Origin: Lachnospiraceae bacterium
Lineage (GTDB): Bacteria > Bacillota > Clostridia > Lachnospirales > Lachnospiraceae
DNA length: 64,000 nucleotides
Assembly (NCBI GenBank): GCA_030524635.1
Contig: JAUNGG010000002.1
Coordinates: forward strand, 62,001-126,000
Direction of reading: 5' to 3'
Positions 1 through 8,319 of the stretch are shown here, one piece after another. The position numbers and the translations under genes were made by a program. Position 1 is the stretch's first letter; each line of letters starts with the position of its first letter. Under the pieces are notes generated by a model, which saw only the letters and a program-made list of their open reading frames with translations, was not told the DNA's origin and made no database searches.

Positions 1-166
1 CCTCCAGAAACTGCGTAAATGCTGCCTCATCTGTCACCTGCCCATTTACGATAGACAGCTTCGGTGCTTCCTCTGCAACAGCCTGGGAAATCACAAGCTT
101 TCCCTTCCTCACCTCACCGACTGCCGCCTTTACAAGCTGATTGGACAAATAAATCACTGTTTTCAT
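1..166 (-). CDS. PilM-like pilus assembly protein (N-terminal fragment, cut by window edge)
   Basis: The first 55 codons of a minus-strand gene running off the left edge. The protein begins MKTVIYLSNQLVKAAVGE, which resembles the first strand of an actin-like ATPase fold as in PilM. The start at 166 has an AGAGGA-type ribosome site. It lies downstream of prepilin, prepilin peptidase and PilC genes on the same strand, so a PilM-type role (cytoplasmic ring linking the pilus ATPase and the inner-membrane complex) is likely. The identity rests mainly on context because too little protein is visible. Confidence 0.5.
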   Translation of the reverse strand, partial: MKTVIYLSNQLVKAAVGEVRKGKLVISQAVAEEAPKLSIVNGQVTDEAAFTQFLE

Positions 167-266
167 ACCCATAATCCTCTTTTGGTAACTTACATCTTTT
201 GTATTCCGTTCATAAATGCCCTTGCTTCACTGGGTAAAACACTGCGCAGACCTGCTGAACCGTTTC

Positions 267-1469
267 CTAGAACCCAGCCTGCTCGATCACATGGTAGGAT
301 TGATAGATGGGCAGCATCACCGCAGCCATAACACCGCCTACGATCACCGCCATGATCACAATCGTCAGCGGTTCCAGATATGTGATCATCCGGCTCACCA
401 CTTGCTCCGCATCATATTCCATAGAATCCGCAATCGAACACAGCATCACATCCAGATTTCCCGATTCCTCCCCCACACGGACAGAAGCCGAAAGCTTTTG
501 CAAAAATCCATCCACCGTATTTAGAGAATCGCTGACTGTACTGCCGTTCTGCACCATAAAGATCACCTTGTCAAACTGGAAATCAATATAAGAATTGCCG
601 ATGGTCTTCCGGGCGATCTGCAGGGCAGACACAATGGGAATCCCGGCTGAATACAGGGAACTGAAGGCTCTGGCAAATTGCGCCGTGCAGACAGTTTTCT
701 GCAGCCTGCCAAACACCGGTACATGAAGGCTTACCCAGTCCAGCCCTCTCCTGATAACAGGAATACGGCTGGCCGCTTTGCCTCCCAGTCCGATTGCTGC
801 TGCACCCAGCATCACCAGATACCACCGCTCCGTCATAAAGTCTGTAATGCTGTACAGGATCCTGGTAGGCAGCGGCAGTTCCTCCATCAGGCCAAACAGC
901 GCTTCAAACTGCGGCAGCACAAAACCTGTGAGAAGCCCGGTCATTGCAATCAGAAGAATCACCAGCAGCTTCGGGTAAATAACTGCGTTCCTTGTCCTGG
1001 TATCCAGCTTATATGCCCTGCTGTAATGTTCCGCAAGCAGAAGCGCCGTCTTCCCCAGACTGCCGGAAGCCTCCGCAGCATGAAACATGGACAGCATCAG
1101 ATCGGGAAATACCCCTGCCGCCTGCTCCATGGCCTTTGCCAGGGAAAAGCCGCAGCAGACCTGATTTAATACCTGCTCATACACACCTCTGGTCTCCGTG
1201 CGAATGCCTTCCTCCTCAGAAAGGATGGTTAACGCTTTCACCAGGGGGATTCCCGACTGAAGCATCGTTCCCAACTCTCTGGAAAATTCAGAAAGTTCCC
1301 TTGCCTTCAGCGGCCGTCCCCGCTTTTGCTCTGTTATCACCTTTGCCCTGGTCAAATACAATTCCTTTTCCAAAAGAAGAGCATGCAGCTCTGTTTCATC
1401 CGCCGCCGTCAGCCGGCCCTTCACACGTTTCCCATTTTCATCCACTGCCTGGTAACGGTATTTTGGCAT
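267..1469 (-). CDS. Type II secretion system F / PilC family inner-membrane platform protein
   Basis: A 400-residue polytopic protein beginning MPKYRYQAVDENGKRVKG, the classic GspF/PilC N-terminus. It has two T2SF repeats, each with a cytoplasmic helical part followed by membrane segments (about residues 65-190 and 265-395). The length matches the family. The reading frame is open further upstream to 1679, but that part overlaps the prepilin peptidase gene. The start at 1469 has a GGAGGTG ribosome site and follows the peptidase stop by 11 bases. It is the membrane platform on which the pilus ATPase drives pilin assembly. It is co-transcribed with prepilin, peptidase and the PilM-like gene. 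Confidence 0.9.
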   Translation of the reverse strand: MPKYRYQAVDENGKRVKGRLTAADETELHALLLEKELYLTRAKVITEQKRGRPLKARELSEFSRELGTMLQSGIPLVKALTILSEEEGIRTETRGVYEQVLNQVCCGFSLAKAMEQAAGVFPDLMLSMFHAAEASGSLGKTALLLAEHYSRAYKLDTRTRNAVIYPKLLVILLIAMTGLLTGFVLPQFEALFGLMEELPLPTRILYSITDFMTERWYLVMLGAAAIGLGGKAASRIPVIRRGLDWVSLHVPVFGRLQKTVCTAQFARAFSSLYSAGIPIVSALQIARKTIGNSYIDFQFDKVIFMVQNGSTVSDSLNTVDGFLQKLSASVRVGEESGNLDVMLCSIADSMEYDAEQVVSRMITYLEPLTIVIMAVIVGGVMAAVMLPIYQSYHVIEQAGF

Positions 1470-1480
1470 CTTGCACCTCC

Positions 1481-1969
1481 TTACAGACCAAATACTGCCG
1501 TCAGATACCATTCCAGGATCGCCTCGCCCCAGAAGCAGGCGATCACCATACCTGCACATAGAAATGGTCCAAAAGCAAAATGTTCCTTTCTGCCGGCCTT
1601 CTTTGCAGCCAGCAGCCAAATTCCATAGCATCCGCCGCCCAGAATGGCGAAAAACGCCGCTAACACCACCAGCTTCCACCCCAGAAACGCACCGCAGGTT
1701 GCCGTCAGTTTGATATCTCCGCCTCCGAAGGCACCAGGAACTGCCGCAGTCAAAAGCAGCATCGGAAGACTGACTGCAAAGAATCCCAGGATTCTGGATG
1801 AAAGCGGCAGCTGGCTTCCCTCCGCCGTTCTCATTCCCACAGCAGCAGCCAAAAGTGCCAGCACCAGGATCATTGCCGGAAACCGATCCGGGATTTCCAT
1901 CGTTCTGCCATCCATCAGGGCTGCTGCTGCCAAAATTACCGTAAACAAAATAAAAAGACCTGCCGTCAT
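1481..1969 (-). CDS. Prepilin peptidase (A24 family, no methyltransferase domain)
   Basis: A 162-residue membrane protein with the two catalytic aspartates of the A24 aspartic peptidases: D20 in the DGRTMEIPD motif and D85 in FGGGDIK (the GxGD motif). It lacks the N-terminal cytoplasmic methyltransferase/zinc domain of PilD, so it is the short TadV/archaeal-like form. It should cleave the leader of the prepilin encoded just upstream. The start codon overlaps the stop of a 44-codon ORF (ATGA) and has only a weak ribosome site, so translation may be coupled. Confidence 0.9.
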   Translation of the reverse strand: MTAGLFILFTVILAAAALMDGRTMEIPDRFPAMILVLALLAAAVGMRTAEGSQLPLSSRILGFFAVSLPMLLLTAAVPGAFGGGDIKLTATCGAFLGWKLVVLAAFFAILGGGCYGIWLLAAKKAGRKEHFAFGPFLCAGMVIACFWGEAILEWYLTAVFGL

Positions 1970-2100
1970 GCCTTATCTACCCAACCTTTCGACCACACGC
2001 AAAAAGCAGGCTTCCACCAGCCACATGAGCGAATCGAATTTCGTTCTGCCACCGCCTTCATCGTGGAATCACCTGCCTTCATATCCCCTTTGTATGCCAT
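1966..2100 (-). CDS. Possible 44-aa ORF between prepilin and prepilin peptidase
   Basis: Starts with ATG directly after the prepilin stop (TAAATG) and ends with TGA overlapping the peptidase ATG. The product begins MAYKGDMKAGDS and ends GWVDKA, with Trp and Cys residues but no recognised domain. A second in-frame ATG (codon 14) has an AGGTG site in front of it. It may be a real small protein or a translated spacer that couples pilin and peptidase translation. I cannot assign a function. Confidence 0.35.
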   Translation of the reverse strand: MAYKGDMKAGDSTMKAVAERNSIRSCGWWKPAFCVWSKGWVDKA

Positions 2101-2526
2101 TTAATTTTTCCAGACTGTCCAGCCGGACTCGCTGCTGTCCGCCTTTTTGGATGCCCCCGAATCCTCCTCATGATAGGAAGCACTGTAATCCCCTTCCTCA
2201 TAAAGAAAGTCGACGATCACACCACTGTCCTCATCGATCACGCCGGAAGCAATAGTTCCATTGCACAGAGAAAGCTCCTCCGCCTCCACCATCTGGTCCG
2301 TGGTCAGTTCATCCAAGGTCTCTCCATTAGCATAATCCTCCAGGACAATGGTCTGGGCTGCCATATACACATTTCTCGCCTGGATCAGCACCTGCTTCTC
2401 CTTCGCCCGGTCGATCCATCCCACCATGGAAGGAACCATAATCGCTGCCAGGGTCGCCATAATGACCAGCACCACGATCATCTCGATCAGGGTAAAGCCC
2501 TGATCATATTTCCTGACTTTGTCCAT
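2101..2526 (-). CDS. Type IV prepilin (N-methylation motif pilin/pseudopilin)
   Basis: Has a type IV pilin leader: MDKVRKYDQG then cleavage before FTLIEMIVVLVIM, with Glu at mature position 5 and one long hydrophobic helix. The soluble domain of about 100 residues is acidic and ends GWTVWKN. The start at 2526 has an AGGGG site 9 bases upstream and gives a 10-residue leader. An alternative ATG at 2544 adds six residues. Starts further up (to 2613) would overlap the DUF4250 gene. Substrate of the peptidase at 1481-1969, and probably the major pilin or a pseudopilin of this operon. Confidence 0.9.
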   Translation of the reverse strand: MDKVRKYDQGFTLIEMIVVLVIMATLAAIMVPSMVGWIDRAKEKQVLIQARNVYMAAQTIVLEDYANGETLDELTTDQMVEAEELSLCNGTIASGVIDEDSGVIVDFLYEEGDYSASYHEEDSGASKKADSSESGWTVWKN

Positions 2527-2578
2527 CCTTCTGTTCCCCTGCATATCCTGTCTTCCTCTCTCGTTATGTCTGGATATC

Positions 2579-2752
2579 CTATCGAAATTGGTTGGTTTTC
2601 TCATCATATCCATACTGAATTGCTGCCAGCCTTGAGACGATCTCCTCCTTGTCTAAATCCAGGGAATCACAAAGCTGGCTTAAGCTGGAATAATGATCTC
2701 TTAACTGGGTATTAATATAGCTTAACAGCATAACTGGATCTTTTGGTACCAT
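2579..2752 (-). CDS. DUF4250 domain small protein
   Basis: A 57-residue protein with a textbook ribosome site (AGGAGGTGATCAT before ATG). It begins MVPKDPVMLLSYINTQLRD and ends YGYDEKTNQF, the signature of the DUF4250 family, small proteins common in Clostridia with no known function. It is the first gene of the pilus operon or a stand-alone gene 61 bases downstream of the MATE gene. Its end lies 52 bases before the chosen pilin start. Recognition is by sequence pattern recalled from the family. Confidence 0.85.
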   Translation of the reverse strand: MVPKDPVMLLSYINTQLRDHYSSLSQLCDSLDLDKEEIVSRLAAIQYGYDEKTNQFR

Positions 2753-2813
2753 ATGATCACCTCCTGTCAGGAATCTTCTTAAATTATAGCGGACCTCAGA
2801 AGAAACCGCAACG

Positions 2814-4196
2814 TTATTTCAATGTTTTCTTCTCCCACCATCCCAGCCGGTAGAAGAACAGAGTAATCAGTGCACCCAGCACCCAGGAACAGAGGAGGGA
2901 GATCCAGATACACTCATACCTTCCCTGAGGCAGCTCAGGGGTTCTGGTCAGCCAGGCAATTCCGTAGGCCAGGGGAACGCGGACTGCTACTGTGGTAACC
3001 ATGGAGATCCACATTGGCGTCATGGTATCCCCGGCTCCCCGCATCACACCGGAAAGGCTCTGGGTAACTGCCATGGCGATATAGCCTGCTGCCAGAATCC
3101 TCATCATATTGGCACTTAAGTTTACCAGCTCCTCTGTGCTGGTAAAGATGGCCATCAGATGCCGCCCAAACAGAAGGATCAGGGCAGTGATCACTGCCGA
3201 CGTTCCTGCTGCAATCAGTGTCCCCTGCTTCGCTCCCTGATGGACCCGGTCATATTTCTTCGCCCCTACATTCTGACCGGAATAGGTAGTCATGGCAGTT
3301 CCAAAGGAGAAATTCGGCATCATGGCAAAACCATCCACTCTCATAATGATCACATTGGCCGCAATCACCAGCTCGCCGAAGCTGTTGGTCAGGGACTGCA
3401 CCACCACCATGGCCAGAGAGAAGATGGCCTGAGTCACACCGGAAGGAAGGCCAAGACGCATCACCGTCAGGATGTTTTCCCAGTCCGGCTTCAGATAAGA
3501 AAGCTTCATATCAAACAGATTGGTCATCCGGCACAGTTTCAGCAGGCACAGCAGGGCGGAGGCCATCTGTGCGATGACGGTAGCCAGGGCCACTCCTGCT
3601 ACTCCCATCTGAAAGCCTGCCACAAACCACAGATCCAGAATAATATTGAGCACCGTTGCCACCAGAAGATAGATCAGTGCGGACACCGAATCTCCCAGTC
3701 CCCGCAGGATACCGCAGAACATATTGTAGTAGGCAACTCCTGCAATTCCCATTAACAAAATAAACAAATAGGAAGCGCACCAGTCCAGAATGCTTTCCGG
3801 TGTATGCAAAAGCCGCAGCACCGGGCGGATGGCTGCCGACCCCAGCATCATCAGCGCCACAGATGCGGCTGCTGTCAATGTAATGGTGCTCCCAATAGTC
3901 CGCGACAGATTTTCCCGGTCCCTGGAACCGAAATACTGAGAAACCATAATGCTGGCTCCCATGGCAATTCCTACAAACAGTACCAGCAGCAGATTCAGCA
4001 TGGGACTGGCGCTGCCTACGGCTGCCAGTGCATTGTCCCCCACGTACCGGCCTACCACGATGCTGTCTACTGTGTTGTAAAGCTGCTGGGCGATATTGCC
4101 GATCAGCATGGGGATGGTGAAGGCCACAATCTTCTCCCAGGGCTTCCCCTCCGTCATATCTACCTGCGCGAATAATTGTTTTACTTTTGTGAACAT
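2814..4196 (-). CDS. MATE family efflux transporter
   Basis: A 460-residue protein with 12 predicted membrane helices in two MatE halves. The N-terminus (MTEGKPWEKIVAFTIPMLIGNIAQQLYN) and VDSIVVGRYVG are typical of the clostridial DinF/NorM-like branch. It should export cationic drugs or metabolites in exchange for Na+ or H+. Monocistronic by context: the upstream gene's terminator is at 4281-4321. The substrate cannot be read from the sequence. Confidence 0.93.
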   Translation of the reverse strand: MFTKVKQLFAQVDMTEGKPWEKIVAFTIPMLIGNIAQQLYNTVDSIVVGRYVGDNALAAVGSASPMLNLLLVLFVGIAMGASIMVSQYFGSRDRENLSRTIGSTITLTAAASVALMMLGSAAIRPVLRLLHTPESILDWCASYLFILLMGIAGVAYYNMFCGILRGLGDSVSALIYLLVATVLNIILDLWFVAGFQMGVAGVALATVIAQMASALLCLLKLCRMTNLFDMKLSYLKPDWENILTVMRLGLPSGVTQAIFSLAMVVVQSLTNSFGELVIAANVIIMRVDGFAMMPNFSFGTAMTTYSGQNVGAKKYDRVHQGAKQGTLIAAGTSAVITALILLFGRHLMAIFTSTEELVNLSANMMRILAAGYIAMAVTQSLSGVMRGAGDTMTPMWISMVTTVAVRVPLAYGIAWLTRTPELPQGRYECIWISLLCSWVLGALITLFFYRLGWWEKKTLK

Positions 4197-4280
4197 AACC
4201 GCAACGTTCCTTCCTTCGTACTACATAGCTTGATTCCCTTTATCTCTTAATGATAAACGATTTTCATAAAATGTACAAGA

Positions 4281-4321
4281 CAAAAGGCCAATGTCCAGAT
4301 ACTCTGTCCATTGACCTTTTG
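4281..4321 (-). terminator. Intrinsic terminator after the GPH symporter
   Basis: Inverted repeat with 13-base arms (one mismatch), CAAAAGG...CCTTTTG at the base, and a 15-base loop. It lies 41 bases after the stop of the minus-strand symporter gene, in the gap before the MATE gene. Confidence 0.7.
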
Positions 4322-4362
4322 ATAAACTGTAATCGTAATCTTTTGAAATCACTATGCCTGCA

Positions 4363-5736
4363 TCACCTTCCGGAACCATTCTTTCTCTGGCTGATCTCCT
4401 CCACGATCTGGTTATATGCCCTCCGGTTCAGCCGGTAGAAAAACAGAACCGCCGCGGTCACGATCCACAAAATCCCTGGAACTGTGGTAAAAGAATGGCG
4501 GATCACCCCAAGTACAATCGGATTCTGCTGCTGATTTGCCGCATATCCGCAGCTGGCCAGAATCCCTGCCAGCACAGAGGTTCCAATGGCCATTCCCACC
4601 TTATTTCCCAGTGATATGAAGGCATACTGGAACCCGTCATTCCGAAGCCCTGTCTTCCACTCTCCGTACTCCACGCAGTCCGGCACGATGGCATAAATTG
4701 CCGTGTTAAACCCAGAAAAGAAAAACTGCGACAGGCAGGAGAAGAGATAAAAGGGCACCGGCGTTTCCCTGGCAGTGAAGAAATACATGCAGAACATGCT
4801 GATTCCCGTAAGTGCAGCAAATATGGAGGCTGCCCGCCCCTTATTATTGGTCAGCCGGAACAGTAAGGGAAAACAAGCTGCTCCGATGATGGAAGGGATG
4901 ATGATACAAAGGGAATAGGTGCTGAATAACGCTTTATTTCCCTCCACATAAGTAAAATAGTACAATGCATCTGCATTTCGTCCGTAAAGCGTCACGCCGA
5001 ACAGAAACTGACCTGCCACTGCAATGAGATACGGCCGGTTCTTCCCAACGGCTGCCAGCTGCTGCCGTAAGGATATCTTCTGCTTCTCCGGTACGGCCAC
5101 CACCTCTTTTGTCTTTGCGAAACAGAAAATATGACAGGCAGCAAAAATACATCCGTAAATAGCAGCTACCAGCAGATAGCCTCTCTTATCATCTCCATTT
5201 CCAAGAAGGGAAATAAAGGGAACGGTGATGATATTGATGACTCCAATGGCGATCATGGCGCTGACAGAGCGCGATGTATTGATCTGTGCCCGCTCCTCAA
5301 TATTCTGGGTCATGGCGCCGCACAGCGTTCCATACGGAATATTGACGCAGGTGTACCCCAGAACCAGAATGCAGTAGGTCATAGCCATATACACGATCTT
5401 TGCAGTGGATGACCAGCCGGGATGAGCCCAGAAGGTGAGGATCAGAATGATCGCCGTCAGTGGCGCCGCAACCAGCAGCCAGGGGCGGTACCGTCCCCAG
5501 CGTGTATTGGTCTTATCACTCAGTCCTCCAATGATCGGGTCATTGATGGCATCCCAGAATCGGGAAAACAGCATCAGGCCTGCCACGGCACTCATACTGA
5601 TTCCAAACACATCCGTGTAAAATATCATCAGGAAATTCCCGACGAACATCCAACTGAAATTACATCCAACATCTCCCATACCATATGCAATTTTGCTGAT
5701 CAACGGAACTCTTCCGCCTGCTTCCCTGTTTTCCAT
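4363..5736 (-). CDS. GPH-family sugar:cation symporter (MFS)
   Basis: A 457-residue, 12-helix transporter of the glycoside-pentoside-hexuronide:cation family. Hallmarks are KIAYGMGDVGCNFSW near the N-terminus, FSRFWDAINDPIIGGLSD, and RWGRYRPWLL. It imports a sugar, glycoside or uronide with Na+ or H+. The start at 5736 (MENREAGG) follows GAGGAGG by five bases, so it is preferred to the ATG at 5754. The polyol dehydrogenase gene lies just upstream, 66 bases away on the same strand, so the pair likely form an operon for uptake and oxidation of one sugar or polyol. Confidence 0.92.
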   Translation of the reverse strand: MENREAGGRVPLISKIAYGMGDVGCNFSWMFVGNFLMIFYTDVFGISMSAVAGLMLFSRFWDAINDPIIGGLSDKTNTRWGRYRPWLLVAAPLTAIILILTFWAHPGWSSTAKIVYMAMTYCILVLGYTCVNIPYGTLCGAMTQNIEERAQINTSRSVSAMIAIGVINIITVPFISLLGNGDDKRGYLLVAAIYGCIFAACHIFCFAKTKEVVAVPEKQKISLRQQLAAVGKNRPYLIAVAGQFLFGVTLYGRNADALYYFTYVEGNKALFSTYSLCIIIPSIIGAACFPLLFRLTNNKGRAASIFAALTGISMFCMYFFTARETPVPFYLFSCLSQFFFSGFNTAIYAIVPDCVEYGEWKTGLRNDGFQYAFISLGNKVGMAIGTSVLAGILASCGYAANQQQNPIVLGVIRHSFTTVPGILWIVTAAVLFFYRLNRRAYNQIVEEISQRKNGSGR

Positions 5737-5802
5737 CCCATCCTCCTCATCCATGCTGACTGGATTTTTTTCCTTTATTTCTTGATCTGTATCCCCCTGC
5801 TT

Positions 5803-6852
5803 TTACTGTGCGATCCGGATCACGGCCTTCACGATATCTGCCTTATTGTTCACACTGTAATCCATGGCCTTCTGCACCTCATCCAGTGAAAACACATCGG
5901 TTACAATACCTTTTAAGTTTACCTTGCCTGCCGCAACCGCATCGATCGCCATCGGGTAGATATGACGGTAACGGAATACGGTTTTGAAGGTCAGCTCCTT
6001 GTCCAGTGCAAGGCTCATAGGCAGCGTCATCTCACCGCTCTTGCTGTAGCCTACCAGCACAATGACAGCGCCCTTTTTTGTCATATGGATGGTCTGAACG
6101 GTAGTGATCTGGGTTCCGGCAGTTTCAATTGCCAGATCGCAGCCTCTGCCCTCTGTCAGCCGCATCACAGCCTCCACCGCATTCTCCTCGCTTCCATTGA
6201 TCACACCATCTGCGCCTAATTCCATGGCCTTCTCCAGACGCTTTGCCATAATATCCACCACATAAACCTTGGATACTCCCATCGCCTTCAGTGCCATCAT
6301 GGTAACCAGGCCGATGCAGCCGGCTCCCATAACTACAGCAGTCTGGCCTGCCTTGGCGCCGCCCTGCATTGCCGCATGGAAGCCTACTGCCAAAGGCTCG
6401 ATCAGTGCGCCTTCCATCGTGCTCACATTCTCGGGCAGCTTAAAGCACAGATCTGCCTCATGTGCCACATACTCCTGGAATACGCCGTCTACCGGAGGGG
6501 TTGCGAAAAATACCACATCCGGGCAAAGATTATAGCGTCCTGTCTTGCAGAATTCGCAGTGTCCGCAGGTTTTTCCCGGCTCTAATGCCACCCGGTCGCC
6601 TGCCTTTAAATGGGTCACATTCCTTCCCACCTCTACTACCGTTCCTCCTGGCTCGTGTCCCAGAACGAAGGGCGGCTTTACTACATAATCTCCGATCGCG
6701 CCGGTTTCGTAATAATGCAGATCGCTGCCGCAGATCCCCACATACTCCAGCTTTACCAGTACCTCGTTATCCTTTACCTTGGGGATGTCCCTCTCCTCAA
6801 AGCCCATCTTGCCGATCCCCAGCATTACCGCAGTCTTCATCTTACCTTCCAT
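5803..6852 (-). CDS. Zinc-dependent polyol (sorbitol/xylitol-type) dehydrogenase
   Basis: A 349-residue medium-chain dehydrogenase. Visible features are the catalytic zinc residues C41 (GICGSD) and H66-E67 (GHEPGG), the structural zinc cysteines C96, C99, C102 and C110, and a Rossmann loop in VMGAGCIGLVTM. It is closest in pattern to L-iditol/sorbitol or xylitol 2-dehydrogenases, which oxidise a polyol to a ketose with NAD+. ATG 6852 is 9 bases from AAGGAGG. A TTG at 6858 is too close to that site. Transcribed from the promoter at 6937-6965 ahead of the GPH symporter. Confidence 0.9.
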   Translation of the reverse strand: MEGKMKTAVMLGIGKMGFEERDIPKVKDNEVLVKLEYVGICGSDLHYYETGAIGDYVVKPPFVLGHEPGGTVVEVGRNVTHLKAGDRVALEPGKTCGHCEFCKTGRYNLCPDVVFFATPPVDGVFQEYVAHEADLCFKLPENVSTMEGALIEPLAVGFHAAMQGGAKAGQTAVVMGAGCIGLVTMMALKAMGVSKVYVVDIMAKRLEKAMELGADGVINGSEENAVEAVMRLTEGRGCDLAIETAGTQITTVQTIHMTKKGAVIVLVGYSKSGEMTLPMSLALDKELTFKTVFRYRHIYPMAIDAVAAGKVNLKGIVTDVFSLDEVQKAMDYSVNNKADIVKAVIRIAQ

Positions 6853-6936
6853 GTTCAATATCCTCCTTCTTTGTGTTTGCTTTTCATGCTTTTCTATTTC
6901 TTAATTACTTTATTAAATAGTTTTATTATGTATCTT

Positions 6937-6965
6937 ATATTATGATTTCTTTCTGATTTTGTCAA
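6937..6965 (-). promoter_or_regulatory. Sigma-A promoter of the polyol dehydrogenase-symporter operon
   Basis: On the minus strand TTGACA (6960-6965) and TAATAT (6937-6942) are separated by 17 bases. An imperfect 15-base palindrome, ACTATTTAATAAAGT on the minus strand (6907-6921), lies just after the expected start of transcription. It is a plausible operator for the neighbouring ROK regulator. Confidence 0.75.
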
Positions 6966-7045
6966 GCTATTCGGCTGCATTTTTTTATTTACGTGTACTT
7001 TGTACAATTTTTATGCGATGATTTTAGTGAATACTAACAAACAAA

Positions 7046-7075
7046 AAAAGAGACTTCCTTTCAGAAATCTCTTTT
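7046..7075 (-). terminator. Intrinsic terminator after the ROK regulator
   Basis: Stem AAAAGAGA...TCTCTTTT extended by TTC/GAA, with a run of seven T on the minus strand. It starts about 20 bases after the ROK stop codon. Confidence 0.85.
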
Positions 7076-7097
7076 CAGCATATTCATCTGTTTATCT

Positions 7098-8228
7098 CTA
7101 CACCTGCTCAATGAAGGTCTCGATCACCTTCTGGGCCGCTCCCAGCGCTGCTGCTTCGATCTTATAATTACAGCTCCTGATATATGCGCTGTCCTCTGCA
7201 AAGGTCGCCCGTTTTTCCACCTTCCTGCGGATATCTGGAATATACGGCTCCAGATAGCTGCCTACATAGCCGCCCAGAACAATGTCGCAGTCCAGAACCA
7301 TATGAATATTATTGATCGCCACAGCCAGGTAGGTGGTATACTGCTCCCACCGCTCCAGCGCAGCAGGATCCTGCTCCTTCAGCAGCTCAAAAAAATGCTC
7401 CAGCTTCCCCTCTGTCCAATCAGACAGCCGTTTTGCGGAACAGTACGCATCCAGGCACCCTGCCCTTCCGCAGTAGCAGCGCTCGCCCTCCGGGACGATG
7501 GTCATATGTCCCACCTCACCGCACCGGAAATTTTTCCCCTGAACCAGATCACGGCTGCTGAAGATTGCCCCGCCGACGGTGTTGCTTAAGGACAGGTAGA
7601 AAAACCGTTCCGCCGTCTCCGAGCAGATCCCCTCTGCATAGGCTCCCGCATTGGCATCATTTAAAAAATGGCACGGATAGGAGAAAAACTGGCTGATGGA
7701 AGTAAAGGGCACCGCCTCAATCCCCAGAATATGAGAATACGCAACCATGTTCCGCTCCAGATCCACGATTCCGGGAATGGAGATCCCGATACCAAGGAGC
7801 TTCCTCCGATCAGCACCGCTCTCCTCCAGAAACTGCTCCAACCTCTGATTCACCTCGCAGTAATATTCATCCTCCGGGCGAAATGGATGATGGATCCGGC
7901 AGTAATGCAGCAGCGTTCCCTTCATATCCGTCAAAAGCAGGCTGATATGATTTTTCGTAATGTCAAGTCCCGCTGCCAGCCGGGAATCCCCGATCACAGA
8001 CAGCGCCTTTGCCCGCCTGCCTCCGGTGGACTGCAGTTCTCCTTCTTCCCAGACCAGTCCTTCCTTGATCAGATCCTTTGTATTCTGGGTCACAGTGGGA
8101 AGGCTGATATTTAATTCATATGCAATATCCGGATTCGACACCCGGTCATGCTTACAGATATAGCGGAAGATCCGGTTTCGGTTGGATTTTTTTACCTCGA
8201 TATTGGTCATTCTCTTGTTTATCATCAT
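7098..8228 (-). CDS. ROK family transcriptional repressor (XylR/NagC type)
   Basis: 376 residues: a winged helix-turn-helix at about 10-70 (NRNRIFRYICKHDRVSNPDIA...SLPTVTQNTKDL), then a ROK sugar-kinase-like domain. The zinc-binding ROK signature CGEVGHM...CYCGRAGCLDAYCS is complete. Such proteins repress sugar or polyol genes until the sugar binds. The gene lies upstream of and codirectional with the dehydrogenase-symporter operon but has its own terminator. ATG 8225, one codon later, has better spacing from GAGGTG and may be the true start. Confidence 0.9.
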   Translation of the reverse strand: MMINKRMTNIEVKKSNRNRIFRYICKHDRVSNPDIAYELNISLPTVTQNTKDLIKEGLVWEEGELQSTGGRRAKALSVIGDSRLAAGLDITKNHISLLLTDMKGTLLHYCRIHHPFRPEDEYYCEVNQRLEQFLEESGADRRKLLGIGISIPGIVDLERNMVAYSHILGIEAVPFTSISQFFSYPCHFLNDANAGAYAEGICSETAERFFYLSLSNTVGGAIFSSRDLVQGKNFRCGEVGHMTIVPEGERCYCGRAGCLDAYCSAKRLSDWTEGKLEHFFELLKEQDPAALERWEQYTTYLAVAINNIHMVLDCDIVLGGYVGSYLEPYIPDIRRKVEKRATFAEDSAYIRSCNYKIEAAALGAAQKVIETFIEQV

Positions 8229-8319
8229 ACACCTCTATACTTTTTTAAAGTATTTTCTTTAGTGTAGCATGATTTTTATCTCCATGCAAGAGATTTGCAG
8301 ACACGCTTCTTCGGCCATT

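Noticed and set aside
1470-1679. N-terminal extension of the PilC/GspF reading frame
   Set aside because: This part is read out of frame through the prepilin peptidase gene. A good ribosome site and the family N-terminus set the start at 1469.
2527-2613. Upstream starts of the prepilin frame
   Set aside because: They overlap the DUF4250 gene, lack a ribosome site beyond 2544, and would make a leader too long for a type IV pilin.
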